64,000 nt of DNA from Gemmatimonadota bacterium (GTDB lineage: Bacteria > Gemmatimonadota > Gemmatimonadetes > Gemmatimonadales > Gemmatimonadaceae): assembly GCA_003134685.1 (NCBI GenBank), contig PLCA01000002.1, positions 147,964 to 211,963 of the forward strand, written 5' to 3'. The notes beneath the pieces were generated by a model that worked only from the letters and a program-made list of their open reading frames with translations, was not told where the DNA came from and made no database searches. The position numbers and the translations under genes were made by a program. Positions 56,174 to 64,000 of this stretch are shown here, in pieces. Numbering within the stretch: the stretch's first letter is position 1; the number at the start of each line of letters is the position of its first letter.

Positions 56174-57073
56174 TCACTCGTCGCGCAGCTTTCGCGACAT
56201 CTCCTCGAGCAGTCGCCGCTCGCCTCTCGTCAGGCTTTCGATCCCCTGTTGCGAGATCTTGTCGAGCACGCGATTCACCTTCGCCGCATACTCCTTCGGT
56301 GTTTCCTGCCGCGGCACCTGCTGCACGGGCTTGCTCTCGCGAAGAATGATCGCGTTGCTGCGCGCGACCACTTCGTCCACGCCGCCCGCGCGATCGCGCA
56401 TTGGCGGTCTCCCGCGCGGTACGGCGCGCGGCATGTCCTCTGATTCATCCGGAACCGCGGACACCCAGCCCCTCACCCGATTGATTCCACCCATGGAGTA
56501 GAGCCTGAGGAAGATCCACCCGAACGCCATTCCGCCTAGGTGAGCCGTCCAGTCGATCCGCGAGCCTGGCGACAGGGCGAAGATGATGTTCATTGCGAGC
56601 ATTGCCGCGATGAGCCAGCGGGATCTCATTGGAATGACGCCGAAAAGATAAACCTCTTCGTCGGGCCACCGGAGCGCGTATGCGACGAGCACTCCGCTGA
56701 TCGCGCCCGAGGCTCCGACGACTGATGAATGCTGCGCAAAGACGAGGTGTGCGATCGCTCCACCTAGTCCGCACCAGAGATAGAACCAGACGAACGTGCG
56801 GGTTCCCCATTCGTGTTCCAGTCGGGGGCCGAACATCCAGAGCGTGAACATGTTGAACGCGAGATGCGCGAGCCACGCGTGCACGAACATGTACGTGACT
56901 ACCGTCCACCAGGTAGCCGGGAAGCGGGCCGGATCGAGGGCGAGCGCCGAATACATCGCATCCGGTCCAAACAGCGTCAACTGCAGGAAATACACGCCGA
57001 TGTTCAGCGCCAGCAGCCACTGAACAGCGCGCGTCATGCGCGGAGATTCGGGTGTGTCGTACAGCTCGCTCAT
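56174..57073 (-). CDS. Rhomboid family intramembrane serine protease
   Basis: FVHAWLAHLAFNMFTLWMFGPRLEHEWGTRTFVWFYL...SSVVGASGAISGVLVAYAL...DWTAHLGGMAFGW. Confidence 0.95.
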   Translation of the reverse strand: MSELYDTPESPRMTRAVQWLLALNIGVYFLQLTLFGPDAMYSALALDPARFPATWWTVVTYMFVHAWLAHLAFNMFTLWMFGPRLEHEWGTRTFVWFYLWCGLGGAIAHLVFAQHSSVVGASGAISGVLVAYALRWPDEEVYLFGVIPMRSRWLIAAMLAMNIIFALSPGSRIDWTAHLGGMAFGWIFLRLYSMGGINRVRGWVSAVPDESEDMPRAVPRGRPPMRDRAGGVDEVVARSNAIILRESKPVQQVPRQETPKEYAAKVNRVLDKISQQGIESLTRGERRLLEEMSRKLRDE

Positions 57074-57141
57074 GCAGACCTGCGACTAAGAGACCTACAA
57101 CCTAAGACCCAGGGCGCGGTCAAGGGTTCCTCCCGCGAAAC

Positions 57142-58140
57142 CTATTCGAGAGCGAGTCTTACGATCCGCTCACACAGCTCGGGGAAGCTGATTCCCATTG
57201 CCGCTGCGCCCTGTGGTATCAGACTGAGCTCGGTCATCCCGGGCAACGTGTTTGCCTCGAGACAGTAAAATTCGCCTTCGGTTGTGAGCCTGAAGTCTAT
57301 GCGGGCGTACCCACGGAGCTTGAGGGACCGAAATGCCGACAAGGCCTGCTGCTGAACTTTCTCCGTCGCCTCACGCGACAGCTTCGCCGGGAATTCCTCC
57401 ACCGCCATGCCCGGGGTGTATTTGCACTCGTAGTCGTAAATCTCGTGCTTGGGAATGATCTCTCCAACCGGCAGTGCGACGTCGCCGAGTACTCCGACGG
57501 TCAGCTCGCGCCCTGGGACGAATCGCTCGACCATCACTTCGTCATCGTACTTGCTCGCTTCCTCGATGGCGGCGGCGAGGTCCCCGCGCTTTTTCACCAC
57601 CGAGAGCCCCACCGTAGATCCTTCCTTCGACGGTTTGACCACCACCGGAAGCCCCAGCATCCCCTCAACCTGTTCGACCGTCACTGGAGTCATCAGCCAG
57701 TCGGCGGTTTTTACATCCGCCGCGCGAAAGAGCTTCTTCGATAGATCCTTGTCCATGGCGAGGGCGCTCGCGAGGTGCCCGCTTCCGGTGTACTTCACGT
57801 GCGCCATGTCCAGCAAGGCCTGGAGCGTTCCATCTTCGCCCTGCCCGCCATGAAGACCAAGGAAAACTACGTCCGCCGAGCGTAGCTCCTTCATCGAAGT
57901 GAGATTCGGCAGAAACGTTCCCTCCGCCACTTTTGACAACGCCTCCAGCGAGGGCGGCGCTGTTCCAACCTTCCCCGTGCTCAGCTCACGCTCTTCGGCT
58001 GCGCTGATCAACCCGCGCGCTGGATCGAGAGCGATCACAGTGTGCCCCCGTCCCCGCAATGCCTGCACGATTCGGATTCCCGACGCGAGCGAGACGTTGC
58101 GCTCGGAAGATGTCCCGCCCATGAGCACCGTAATCTTCAT
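57142..58140 (-). CDS. ddl: D-alanine--D-alanine ligase
   Basis: VLMGGTSSERNVSLASGIRIVQALRGRGH...FLGLHGGQGEDGTLQALLDMAHVKYTGSGHLASALAMDKDLSKKLFRA...YARIDFRLTTEGEFYCLEANTLPGMTELSLIPQGAAAMGISF. Confidence 0.97.
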   Translation of the reverse strand: MKITVLMGGTSSERNVSLASGIRIVQALRGRGHTVIALDPARGLISAAEERELSTGKVGTAPPSLEALSKVAEGTFLPNLTSMKELRSADVVFLGLHGGQGEDGTLQALLDMAHVKYTGSGHLASALAMDKDLSKKLFRAADVKTADWLMTPVTVEQVEGMLGLPVVVKPSKEGSTVGLSVVKKRGDLAAAIEEASKYDDEVMVERFVPGRELTVGVLGDVALPVGEIIPKHEIYDYECKYTPGMAVEEFPAKLSREATEKVQQQALSAFRSLKLRGYARIDFRLTTEGEFYCLEANTLPGMTELSLIPQGAAAMGISFPELCERIVRLALE

Positions 58141-58159
58141 TCGATCGAATTCCTCTAGG

Positions 58160-59554
58160 CTAGCGAGACATCATGTAATGCAGCATGTCAGATCGCGTGA
58201 CGATTCCCTGGACAACTCCATTCTCCTGCACGAGAACCGCCGGATTTGCTTTTGACAACAGCTTTACCACGTTGTCTACCGGCTGATCCGACGCCACCAT
58301 CGGGAACGGAGAATCCATGATCTCGCTGACCGTTGTTTCGAGCAGTTTCGGATTCTCCAGACTCTTCTGGGAAACCGACCAGTCGCTCACAGATCCGACG
58401 CAGTTCGCGCCATCCATGACGGGAAGCTGTGAGACATCGTGCAAACTCATGAGGCCGATTGCCTGCCGGACGGTCGCGCCTGGCGCGACGCTCACTACCG
58501 CGGGGGCAACGCCATTCTTCCTTCCGAGCACGCTGTAGAGCGCGACCTTGGGCACGTCGAGCATCTGGTTTTCGCGCATCCATTCGTCGCTGTAGAGTTT
58601 GGAGAGATAGCGCTCACCGGTGTCACACAGGACCGTCACCACCATGGCGTTCGGATCGTCGATCTCGCGCGCGATCTTGAGCGCGACCGAGGTGATGAGC
58701 CCGGATGATCCGCCGACGAACAGGCCCTCCTCACGCGTGAGACGCCTTGCCATCGCGAAGGATTCCTTGTCGCTCACTGTGTAGTACTCGTCGATCACGC
58801 TCATGTCGAGCGTGCCGGGAAGCTTGTCCTGTCCGATTCCTTCGATTTTGTACGGCGTTCCCTCGATCTTGCTTTTTCCCTTGCTACGCCAGTACTCGGC
58901 CAGTATCGAGCCGGCAGGATCACCCGCGATCACCTTTACCTTCTTGCTACGCTCCTTCAGGTACCGGCCGACGCCAGTGAGCGTCCCGCCTGTGCCCGCC
59001 GACGCCACGAAGTGCGTGATCTTGCCACCGGTCTGCTGCCACAGCTCCGGGCCCGTCGTCGCGTAATGAGCTTCGGGGTTCGCATCGTTGTAGAACTGAT
59101 CGGCGAGAATAGCGTTCGGGGTTTCCTGCGCGATCCGCTTTGCCATCATCACGTAATTGTCGGGATGATCCGGCGGTACCGCAGTAGGCGTAATGATGAC
59201 CTCCGCGCCGAATGCCTTGAGCAACCGGACTTTTTCCTGAGACATTTTGTCCGGCATCGTGAAGATGCATTTGTACCCGCGCAGCGCTGCCGCGATCGCG
59301 AGACCCACACCTGTGTTCCCGCTCGTGCCTTCGACGATCGTCCCGCCCGGCTTCAGCTTGCCTTCTTTCTCCGCCCGCTCGATGATCGGAAGGCCGATCC
59401 GATCTTTTATCGAGCCGCCTGGATTGAAGAATTCCGCCTTCGCATAAACCGGAGTACGGATGCCGCGCGTCACCTGGTTCAACCTGATTAGGGGCGTCCA
59501 CCCAATCGTCTCGAGGACGTTGTCGTAGGGTTCGCGATTGCGTTCGTGCTTCAT
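58160..59554 (-). CDS. Cystathionine beta-synthase/cysteine synthase with C-terminal CBS domains
   Basis: DNVLETIGWTPLIRLNQVTRGIRTPVYAKAEFFNPGGSIKDRIGLPIIERAEKEGKLKPGGTIVEGTSGNTGVGLAIAAALRGYKCIFTMPDKMSQEKVRLL; two CBS repeats. Confidence 0.95.
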   Translation of the reverse strand: MKHERNREPYDNVLETIGWTPLIRLNQVTRGIRTPVYAKAEFFNPGGSIKDRIGLPIIERAEKEGKLKPGGTIVEGTSGNTGVGLAIAAALRGYKCIFTMPDKMSQEKVRLLKAFGAEVIITPTAVPPDHPDNYVMMAKRIAQETPNAILADQFYNDANPEAHYATTGPELWQQTGGKITHFVASAGTGGTLTGVGRYLKERSKKVKVIAGDPAGSILAEYWRSKGKSKIEGTPYKIEGIGQDKLPGTLDMSVIDEYYTVSDKESFAMARRLTREEGLFVGGSSGLITSVALKIAREIDDPNAMVVTVLCDTGERYLSKLYSDEWMRENQMLDVPKVALYSVLGRKNGVAPAVVSVAPGATVRQAIGLMSLHDVSQLPVMDGANCVGSVSDWSVSQKSLENPKLLETTVSEIMDSPFPMVASDQPVDNVVKLLSKANPAVLVQENGVVQGIVTRSDMLHYMMSR

Positions 59555-60111
59555 TAACGACTCGCTTTGCGCTTTGTCGTCGCCACGGGTTTTGCCGCCG
59601 TCTTGGTTGCGGAAGCCTTGGCCGTGTCCGGCGTCGCTGTATCGGTCGGCTTCGCGGCGCTGCTCGCGGTCGAGGAATCGCGCGGGATGATTGAATCACC
59701 AGCAAGTGGCGGCGCGTCGGGATGCCTGAAAAACACCGGCAAAAGAATGGATACCGGAACCGGCTGACCCTGAGTCTTGGCGGGCTCGAACTTCAGGTCG
59801 CGCGACCCCTTCATCGCCGCGGAATCCAGCGCGGTGAAACCCGAGGTCTCCGCGATGCGTGTCGAGTCGGCTACTATCGCTCCCTCTCGGTCGATGAAAA
59901 TACGAAGCGTGACGTTCCCCTGAACCTTCTGCGCATACAGCGCCGGCGGATAACGGAAGGGGAGCTCCTTGTTGAGCATAACCGGAGCAACGTCCGGCTG
60001 TCGGCCAACAGTCTGAAATGGCAGCCCTGACCCGTCTCCATTCTTGCACCCGGTGCCGATCACAAGCATAAGGAGTATCACCGAGTTTCTAGTGCGCAGC
60101 TGCATGCTCAA
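59554..60111 (-). CDS. TonB-like C-terminal-domain lipoprotein
   Basis: RYPPALYAQKVQGNVTLRIFIDREGAIVADSTRIAETSGFTALDSAAMKGSRDLKFEPAKTQGQPVPVSILLPVFF; lipobox GTGC. Confidence 0.88.
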   Translation of the reverse strand: MSMQLRTRNSVILLMLVIGTGCKNGDGSGLPFQTVGRQPDVAPVMLNKELPFRYPPALYAQKVQGNVTLRIFIDREGAIVADSTRIAETSGFTALDSAAMKGSRDLKFEPAKTQGQPVPVSILLPVFFRHPDAPPLAGDSIIPRDSSTASSAAKPTDTATPDTAKASATKTAAKPVATTKRKASR

Positions 60112-62741
60112 GTTGATTCTCCCTTTCCCTTCACTTCGTCGACGAGTTGGGCGAGCATCTCGAGCGCTTGAATTGGCGTCATCGAATTCGGGTCCACGTT
60201 TCTCAGTTGTTGCACGACAGGATGCGTCATCACCCCAAATAGTGCCAGCTGGCTGTCTGCAGCGTCCGTCGGCGCCGGTGATGCGCGTCCCGATCGAGGC
60301 ACGATCTGTTCCGCTTCGAGCAGTCTCAGCAGCTCCGTTGCCCGCTTTAGAACCGTGGGCGGAAGGCCTGCGAGTCTCCCCACTTCGATTCCATAGGACC
60401 GATCCGCGCCGCCGGGTTGAAGACGGTGGAGAAAAAGTACCTGGTCCCCAACCTCACGAACCTGAACGTTATAGTTGCGTACTGCGACTAAATTGTCCGC
60501 CAACTGGGTGAGCTCATGATAGTGTGTCGCAAAGATCGTCTTGCACCCGACAACGTTGTGCAGATGCTCGCTCACCGACCAGGCAATCGAGATTCCGTCG
60601 TAGGTCGATGTGCCACGCCCGATCTCGTCGAGCAACACCAGGCTTCGCTTCGTCGCAGTGTGAAGAATGGCGCTCGTTTCCGACATCTCCACCATGAAGG
60701 TCGATTGGCCGCGCACCAAATTGTCGCTCGCCCCAACCCGAGTGAAGAGACGATCGACGACGCCGATTCGCGCCCGCGTTGCGGGAACGAAACTGCCGAT
60801 CTGTGCCATCAGCACGATCAGGCCGACCTGTCGGAGCACCGTTGATTTGCCCGCCATGTTCGGCCCGGTGAGAATGATCATCCGGACGTCTTCAGTGAGT
60901 GCGATGTCGTTCGGAATGAACTTCTCGCGCGGCATCATTCTCTCCACCACCGGATGCCGGCCAGCCATTATCTCGAGCGCGAAATCGTCGGTGAGCAGTG
61001 GGCGCACGTATCCCTCTATCGCCGCGACTTCGGCCAGCGATCCAAGCACATCGAGCTCGGCGACGATCTGGGCAACCGCCTGCAGGCGAGCGACCTGACC
61101 GCCGACCCGCGACCGGAGCGCCTCGAATAGTTCTCGCTCCCTTTCCTCTATTCGCTCCGCTGCTGTAAGGACATGCTCTTCGTATTCCTTGAGCGAAGGA
61201 GTCACGTACCGCTCCGCCCCCGCCAGCGTTTGCCTCCGCTGGTAATCGCTGGGGACGAGATGCACGTTGGTGTTCGTCACCTCGATGAAATAGCCGAAGA
61301 TTTTGTTATAACCAACCTTGAGCGAGTTGATGCCGGTTCGGGCGCGTTCCTCAGCCTGAATCCTCGCGATGGCATCCTTGCCGCCGTCGCGCAGCGCTCT
61401 CCACTCGTCCAGCTTGCTGTCGACCCCTTCGCGCACGCTGGACTCATCCCCGATCGTGACCGGCGGCCTGTCCACGAGAGTTCGGATGATCTCGTCGGAG
61501 AGGTCACCACAGCCATCCCACATACCGACGTGTCTCCCGAGTGCCGCATTGTTTTCGGGTGTGGCTGCTGCGCGAGCTCGTTCCAGCGCTGATTCCACTG
61601 CGGGCAGACGCGCGATTGAATCACCAAGTGCCCTCAACTCGCGGGGAGAGGCGCGACCGGCGGCCGCTTTCCCCGCCAGTCTTTCAATGTCGCGCACACC
61701 ATCCAGAGCTTCCCGCATCGCCGCACGAATGAGACCGTCCCCCAGCGCTTCCACAGCGCCAAGCCTCGTTTCGATATCAGCGCGGTTAACGAGGGGAGCG
61801 AGAAGCCACTGCCTGAGCAAGCGCGCCCCCATCGGCGTGAGGGTACGGTCGAGAACTCCGAGAAGTGTTCCCGACGTTTCCGCACCACGCATCGACTCGA
61901 CCAGCTCGAGATTTCGCCGGGTCATTTCGTCGAGAGGCAGTACGCCACCAGGCCTCTCGATACTTGGACGGGCGAGATGCGACATGCCCGATGGCTGAAG
62001 CTCATTTAGATACCGAAGCAACGCCCCCGCTGCTCCAACGGCTGCCTTGTCTCCGCTCTCGATTCCAAATGCCTCGAGTGAACTCACCCGAAAGTGTTCA
62101 ACCAACTGATCCCGGCCGAGCTCGCTGTCGAATTCCCAGGCTTCGCGCTCGGTTACCATCGGGCCTTCTTCACCAATCGGCCCCTTCAGGACTTGAGTGA
62201 GCTTCTCCCCACGTGGAAGAATCACTTCACGCGGAGTGAATCGCGACAGAGCAGATTCCAGGTCCCGGATTCCAGTGGCAGTAAGCCTGAGCTCCCCTGT
62301 CGAGAGATCGGCGGCCGCGATTCCCACCGAATCGCCGTCCCTGTTGAGGGCGCATAGATAGTTGTTGCGAGTGCCATCGAGCAAATCGTCGGAGAACGCT
62401 GCGCCGGGAGTGATCGTCTCCACCACTTCGCGCTTGACGATGCCCTTGGCAAACTTCGGATCTTCGGTTTGCTCGCAGATGGAGACCCGGAATCCGTGCT
62501 GGATCAGTCGCCGCAGATACTCGCCGGCAGCTTTGACCGGAACTCCGGCCAGTGGCACTGCGCTCGCTCCTCCGTTGTTCCTGGATGTGAGCGTGAGACC
62601 GAGTGTTCTCGAGGCTACTTCAGCGTCTTCGTAGAACATTTCGTAGAAATCGCCCATCCGGAAGAACAGAATCGCGTCCTGATGACGCGACTTGATCTCC
62701 CGGTACTGCTGCATCAACGGTGTTGATGCGCCGCGACTCAC
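60108..62741 (-). CDS. mutS: DNA mismatch repair protein MutS
   Basis: TPLMQQYREIKSRHQDAILFFRMGDFYEMFYEDAEVASRTLGLTLTSRN; ILTGPNMAGKSTVLRQVGLIVLMAQIGSFVPA; LLDEIGRGTSTYDGISIAW. Confidence 0.98.
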   Translation of the reverse strand: MSRGASTPLMQQYREIKSRHQDAILFFRMGDFYEMFYEDAEVASRTLGLTLTSRNNGGASAVPLAGVPVKAAGEYLRRLIQHGFRVSICEQTEDPKFAKGIVKREVVETITPGAAFSDDLLDGTRNNYLCALNRDGDSVGIAAADLSTGELRLTATGIRDLESALSRFTPREVILPRGEKLTQVLKGPIGEEGPMVTEREAWEFDSELGRDQLVEHFRVSSLEAFGIESGDKAAVGAAGALLRYLNELQPSGMSHLARPSIERPGGVLPLDEMTRRNLELVESMRGAETSGTLLGVLDRTLTPMGARLLRQWLLAPLVNRADIETRLGAVEALGDGLIRAAMREALDGVRDIERLAGKAAAGRASPRELRALGDSIARLPAVESALERARAAATPENNAALGRHVGMWDGCGDLSDEIIRTLVDRPPVTIGDESSVREGVDSKLDEWRALRDGGKDAIARIQAEERARTGINSLKVGYNKIFGYFIEVTNTNVHLVPSDYQRRQTLAGAERYVTPSLKEYEEHVLTAAERIEERERELFEALRSRVGGQVARLQAVAQIVAELDVLGSLAEVAAIEGYVRPLLTDDFALEIMAGRHPVVERMMPREKFIPNDIALTEDVRMIILTGPNMAGKSTVLRQVGLIVLMAQIGSFVPATRARIGVVDRLFTRVGASDNLVRGQSTFMVEMSETSAILHTATKRSLVLLDEIGRGTSTYDGISIAWSVSEHLHNVVGCKTIFATHYHELTQLADNLVAVRNYNVQVREVGDQVLFLHRLQPGGADRSYGIEVGRLAGLPPTVLKRATELLRLLEAEQIVPRSGRASPAPTDAADSQLALFGVMTHPVVQQLRNVDPNSMTPIQALEMLAQLVDEVKGKGEST

Positions 62742-63874
62742 CGTTCGGGCGCCCGTACCACGAAACCATCCATGTGGTTGGCCTTGATCTTTTTTAGTGC
62801 GTCTTCGGCTTCCTTCTCGGTTGTGTAGCGCCCGATCCTGACCCGGAAAGGTGCAACCGATCCGTCGACTCGTGCTGAGTAACCGCGCTTGTTCAGGGTT
62901 CCGGCGAGTTTGTCAGCTTCGGGTCTATGGCTGTAGGCAGCCACCTGGACCGAATAGCCGCCTCCGCGTGAGACCGCGGTGCTCGGCTTCGTCGCCGGTT
63001 TTTCGGCAGTGACCTTCGGCGCCTTCGCCGGATCGACGATGCTCGGCTTTGAATCGTTGGCTTGAGTTGGTGGCTTGGGACGTTGAGCCGGCGCCACTGT
63101 TTTGGGCGGTGTCGATGGGCTTACAACGGCCGGAGACGCAGTGTCGGCGGTTGTCGGTCTTCCTGTCGCAGCAGATGCGACTGGCTTCGGAGGCGCGGGA
63201 ATGGCGCTCGAAGCATTCGTGGGCGTTGGCGTTGTGGAAGCAGTTACGGAAGTCGCTGCAGTAATTCCGGACGTGCCCGTCGTTGGAGAAGCTACCAGCG
63301 GCACAGTAGCGACCAACGGACAACGCTGCCCCTGATATTGAATCTGATTCTTCAGCTCCACCTCTGAGGCATCTGTCTGCGCCAGCGCACTTGCGTTGGC
63401 CGTACAGGCATTCGGAATGTCGTTCTTTTCGAACAATACCCGGGCGGTCCAATAGCTCGCTCTCGCGAGCGACTTGCTCCGCGGATAGTCGCGTGGGATT
63501 CGCTGCAGGTGGCCAAGTGCGCCATCGCGGTCACCGCGAGCAAGCTCGAGCTGTGCCAGACGCAGCAACGCATCCTCAGCCTGGGGAGCAAGTGGATAGT
63601 CCACTACAATGTGCTTGTAATCGCTTTCCGCATCCGCGGCGTTAGCTGCCAGCGTCGCGCGCCAGAACAGCGCCTGCGGGTATAGCTGAGATGTCGGTGG
63701 AGTCTTTGCGATCACGGAATCGATCAACGCTCTCCCTGCCACACCGTTGCCATCGCTCACGAGCGTCTGAGCTCTCACAAAAATCGGATCTGCCGGGCGT
63801 GCCGGGGCCTGAGCGGCTGCCAGCGACGCAGCACAAAATAGCGGTAGGCCGAAAAGAACTTGCCATCTAGACAT
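62738..63874 (-). CDS. Secreted tetratricopeptide/SPOR-domain protein
   Basis: Signal peptide; TPR-like YPLAPQAEDALLRLAQLELARGDRDGALGHLQRIPRDYPRSKSLARASYWTARVLFEK; Pro/Thr/Ala linker; C-terminal SPOR GYSVQVAAYSHRPEADKLAGTLNKRGYSARVDGSVAPFRVRIGRYTTEKEAEDAL. Confidence 0.92.
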   Translation of the reverse strand: MSRWQVLFGLPLFCAASLAAAQAPARPADPIFVRAQTLVSDGNGVAGRALIDSVIAKTPPTSQLYPQALFWRATLAANAADAESDYKHIVVDYPLAPQAEDALLRLAQLELARGDRDGALGHLQRIPRDYPRSKSLARASYWTARVLFEKNDIPNACTANASALAQTDASEVELKNQIQYQGQRCPLVATVPLVASPTTGTSGITAATSVTASTTPTPTNASSAIPAPPKPVASAATGRPTTADTASPAVVSPSTPPKTVAPAQRPKPPTQANDSKPSIVDPAKAPKVTAEKPATKPSTAVSRGGGYSVQVAAYSHRPEADKLAGTLNKRGYSARVDGSVAPFRVRIGRYTTEKEAEDALKKIKANHMDGFVVRAPER

Positions 63875-63895
63875 CTCACCATTCTCCTATTGACT

Positions 63896-64000
63896 CATGC
63901 GGCGCGACCTCTCTCCGCACAATGAACTGTCATGCGGCGGGACCTCCTTCCGCACAATAAACTCTGTCATGCGGCGCGACCTGTCTCCCCACAATGAACT
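63896..64000. repeat. Tandem 35-37 bp direct repeats, at least 3 copies, truncated by window end
   Basis: CATGCGGCGCGACCTCTCTCCGCACAATGAACTGT / CATGCGGCGGGACCTCCTTCCGCACAATAAACTCTGT / CATGCGGCGCGACCTGTCTCCCCACAATGAACT. Confidence 0.92.

Noticed and set aside
63896-64000. Possible CRISPR array at the right edge
   Set aside because: Copies are contiguous with no unique spacers, repeats are diverged, and there are no cas genes in the window; called a tandem repeat instead.

Overview
A 64 kb GC-rich, gene-dense bacterial chromosomal window. Gene content and style suggest Gemmatimonadota or a similar soil lineage (inference, not tested). It reads as mostly ordinary chromosome: about 50 protein genes, one tRNA-Phe(GAA), several intrinsic-terminator-like hairpins, and no recognisable prophage, IS element, CRISPR-Cas or rRNA. 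Notable genes are a lipoprotein-type PQQ alcohol dehydrogenase with the DYD lanthanide motif, mgsA, a PnuC transporter, a GntR/amino-acid permease pair, a substrate-binding/permease fusion Opu-type ABC transporter, an RhlE-like helicase, EttA, a plant/chlamydial-type enoyl-ACP reductase, a VIT-VWA/ECF sigma/anti-sigma operon, an MhqO/MhqD-like pair, transketolase, a 2766-aa cyclic beta-1,2-glucan synthase (NdvB-like), an HxlR/YceI divergent pair, and a run of co-oriented genes SPOR-mutS-tonB-CBS-ddl-rhomboid-queF. The least explained sequence is non-coding: (i) a 35-37 bp tandem repeat running off the right edge (63896-64000), (ii) a cluster of inverted repeats at 47047-47305, (iii) a perfect 10-bp hairpin abutting the pnuC start codon, and (iv) a helicase gene with no ATG/GTG/TTG start available between the upstream stop codon and its conserved N-terminus. 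All calls come from reading the sequence and supplied ORFs; no database search was run.
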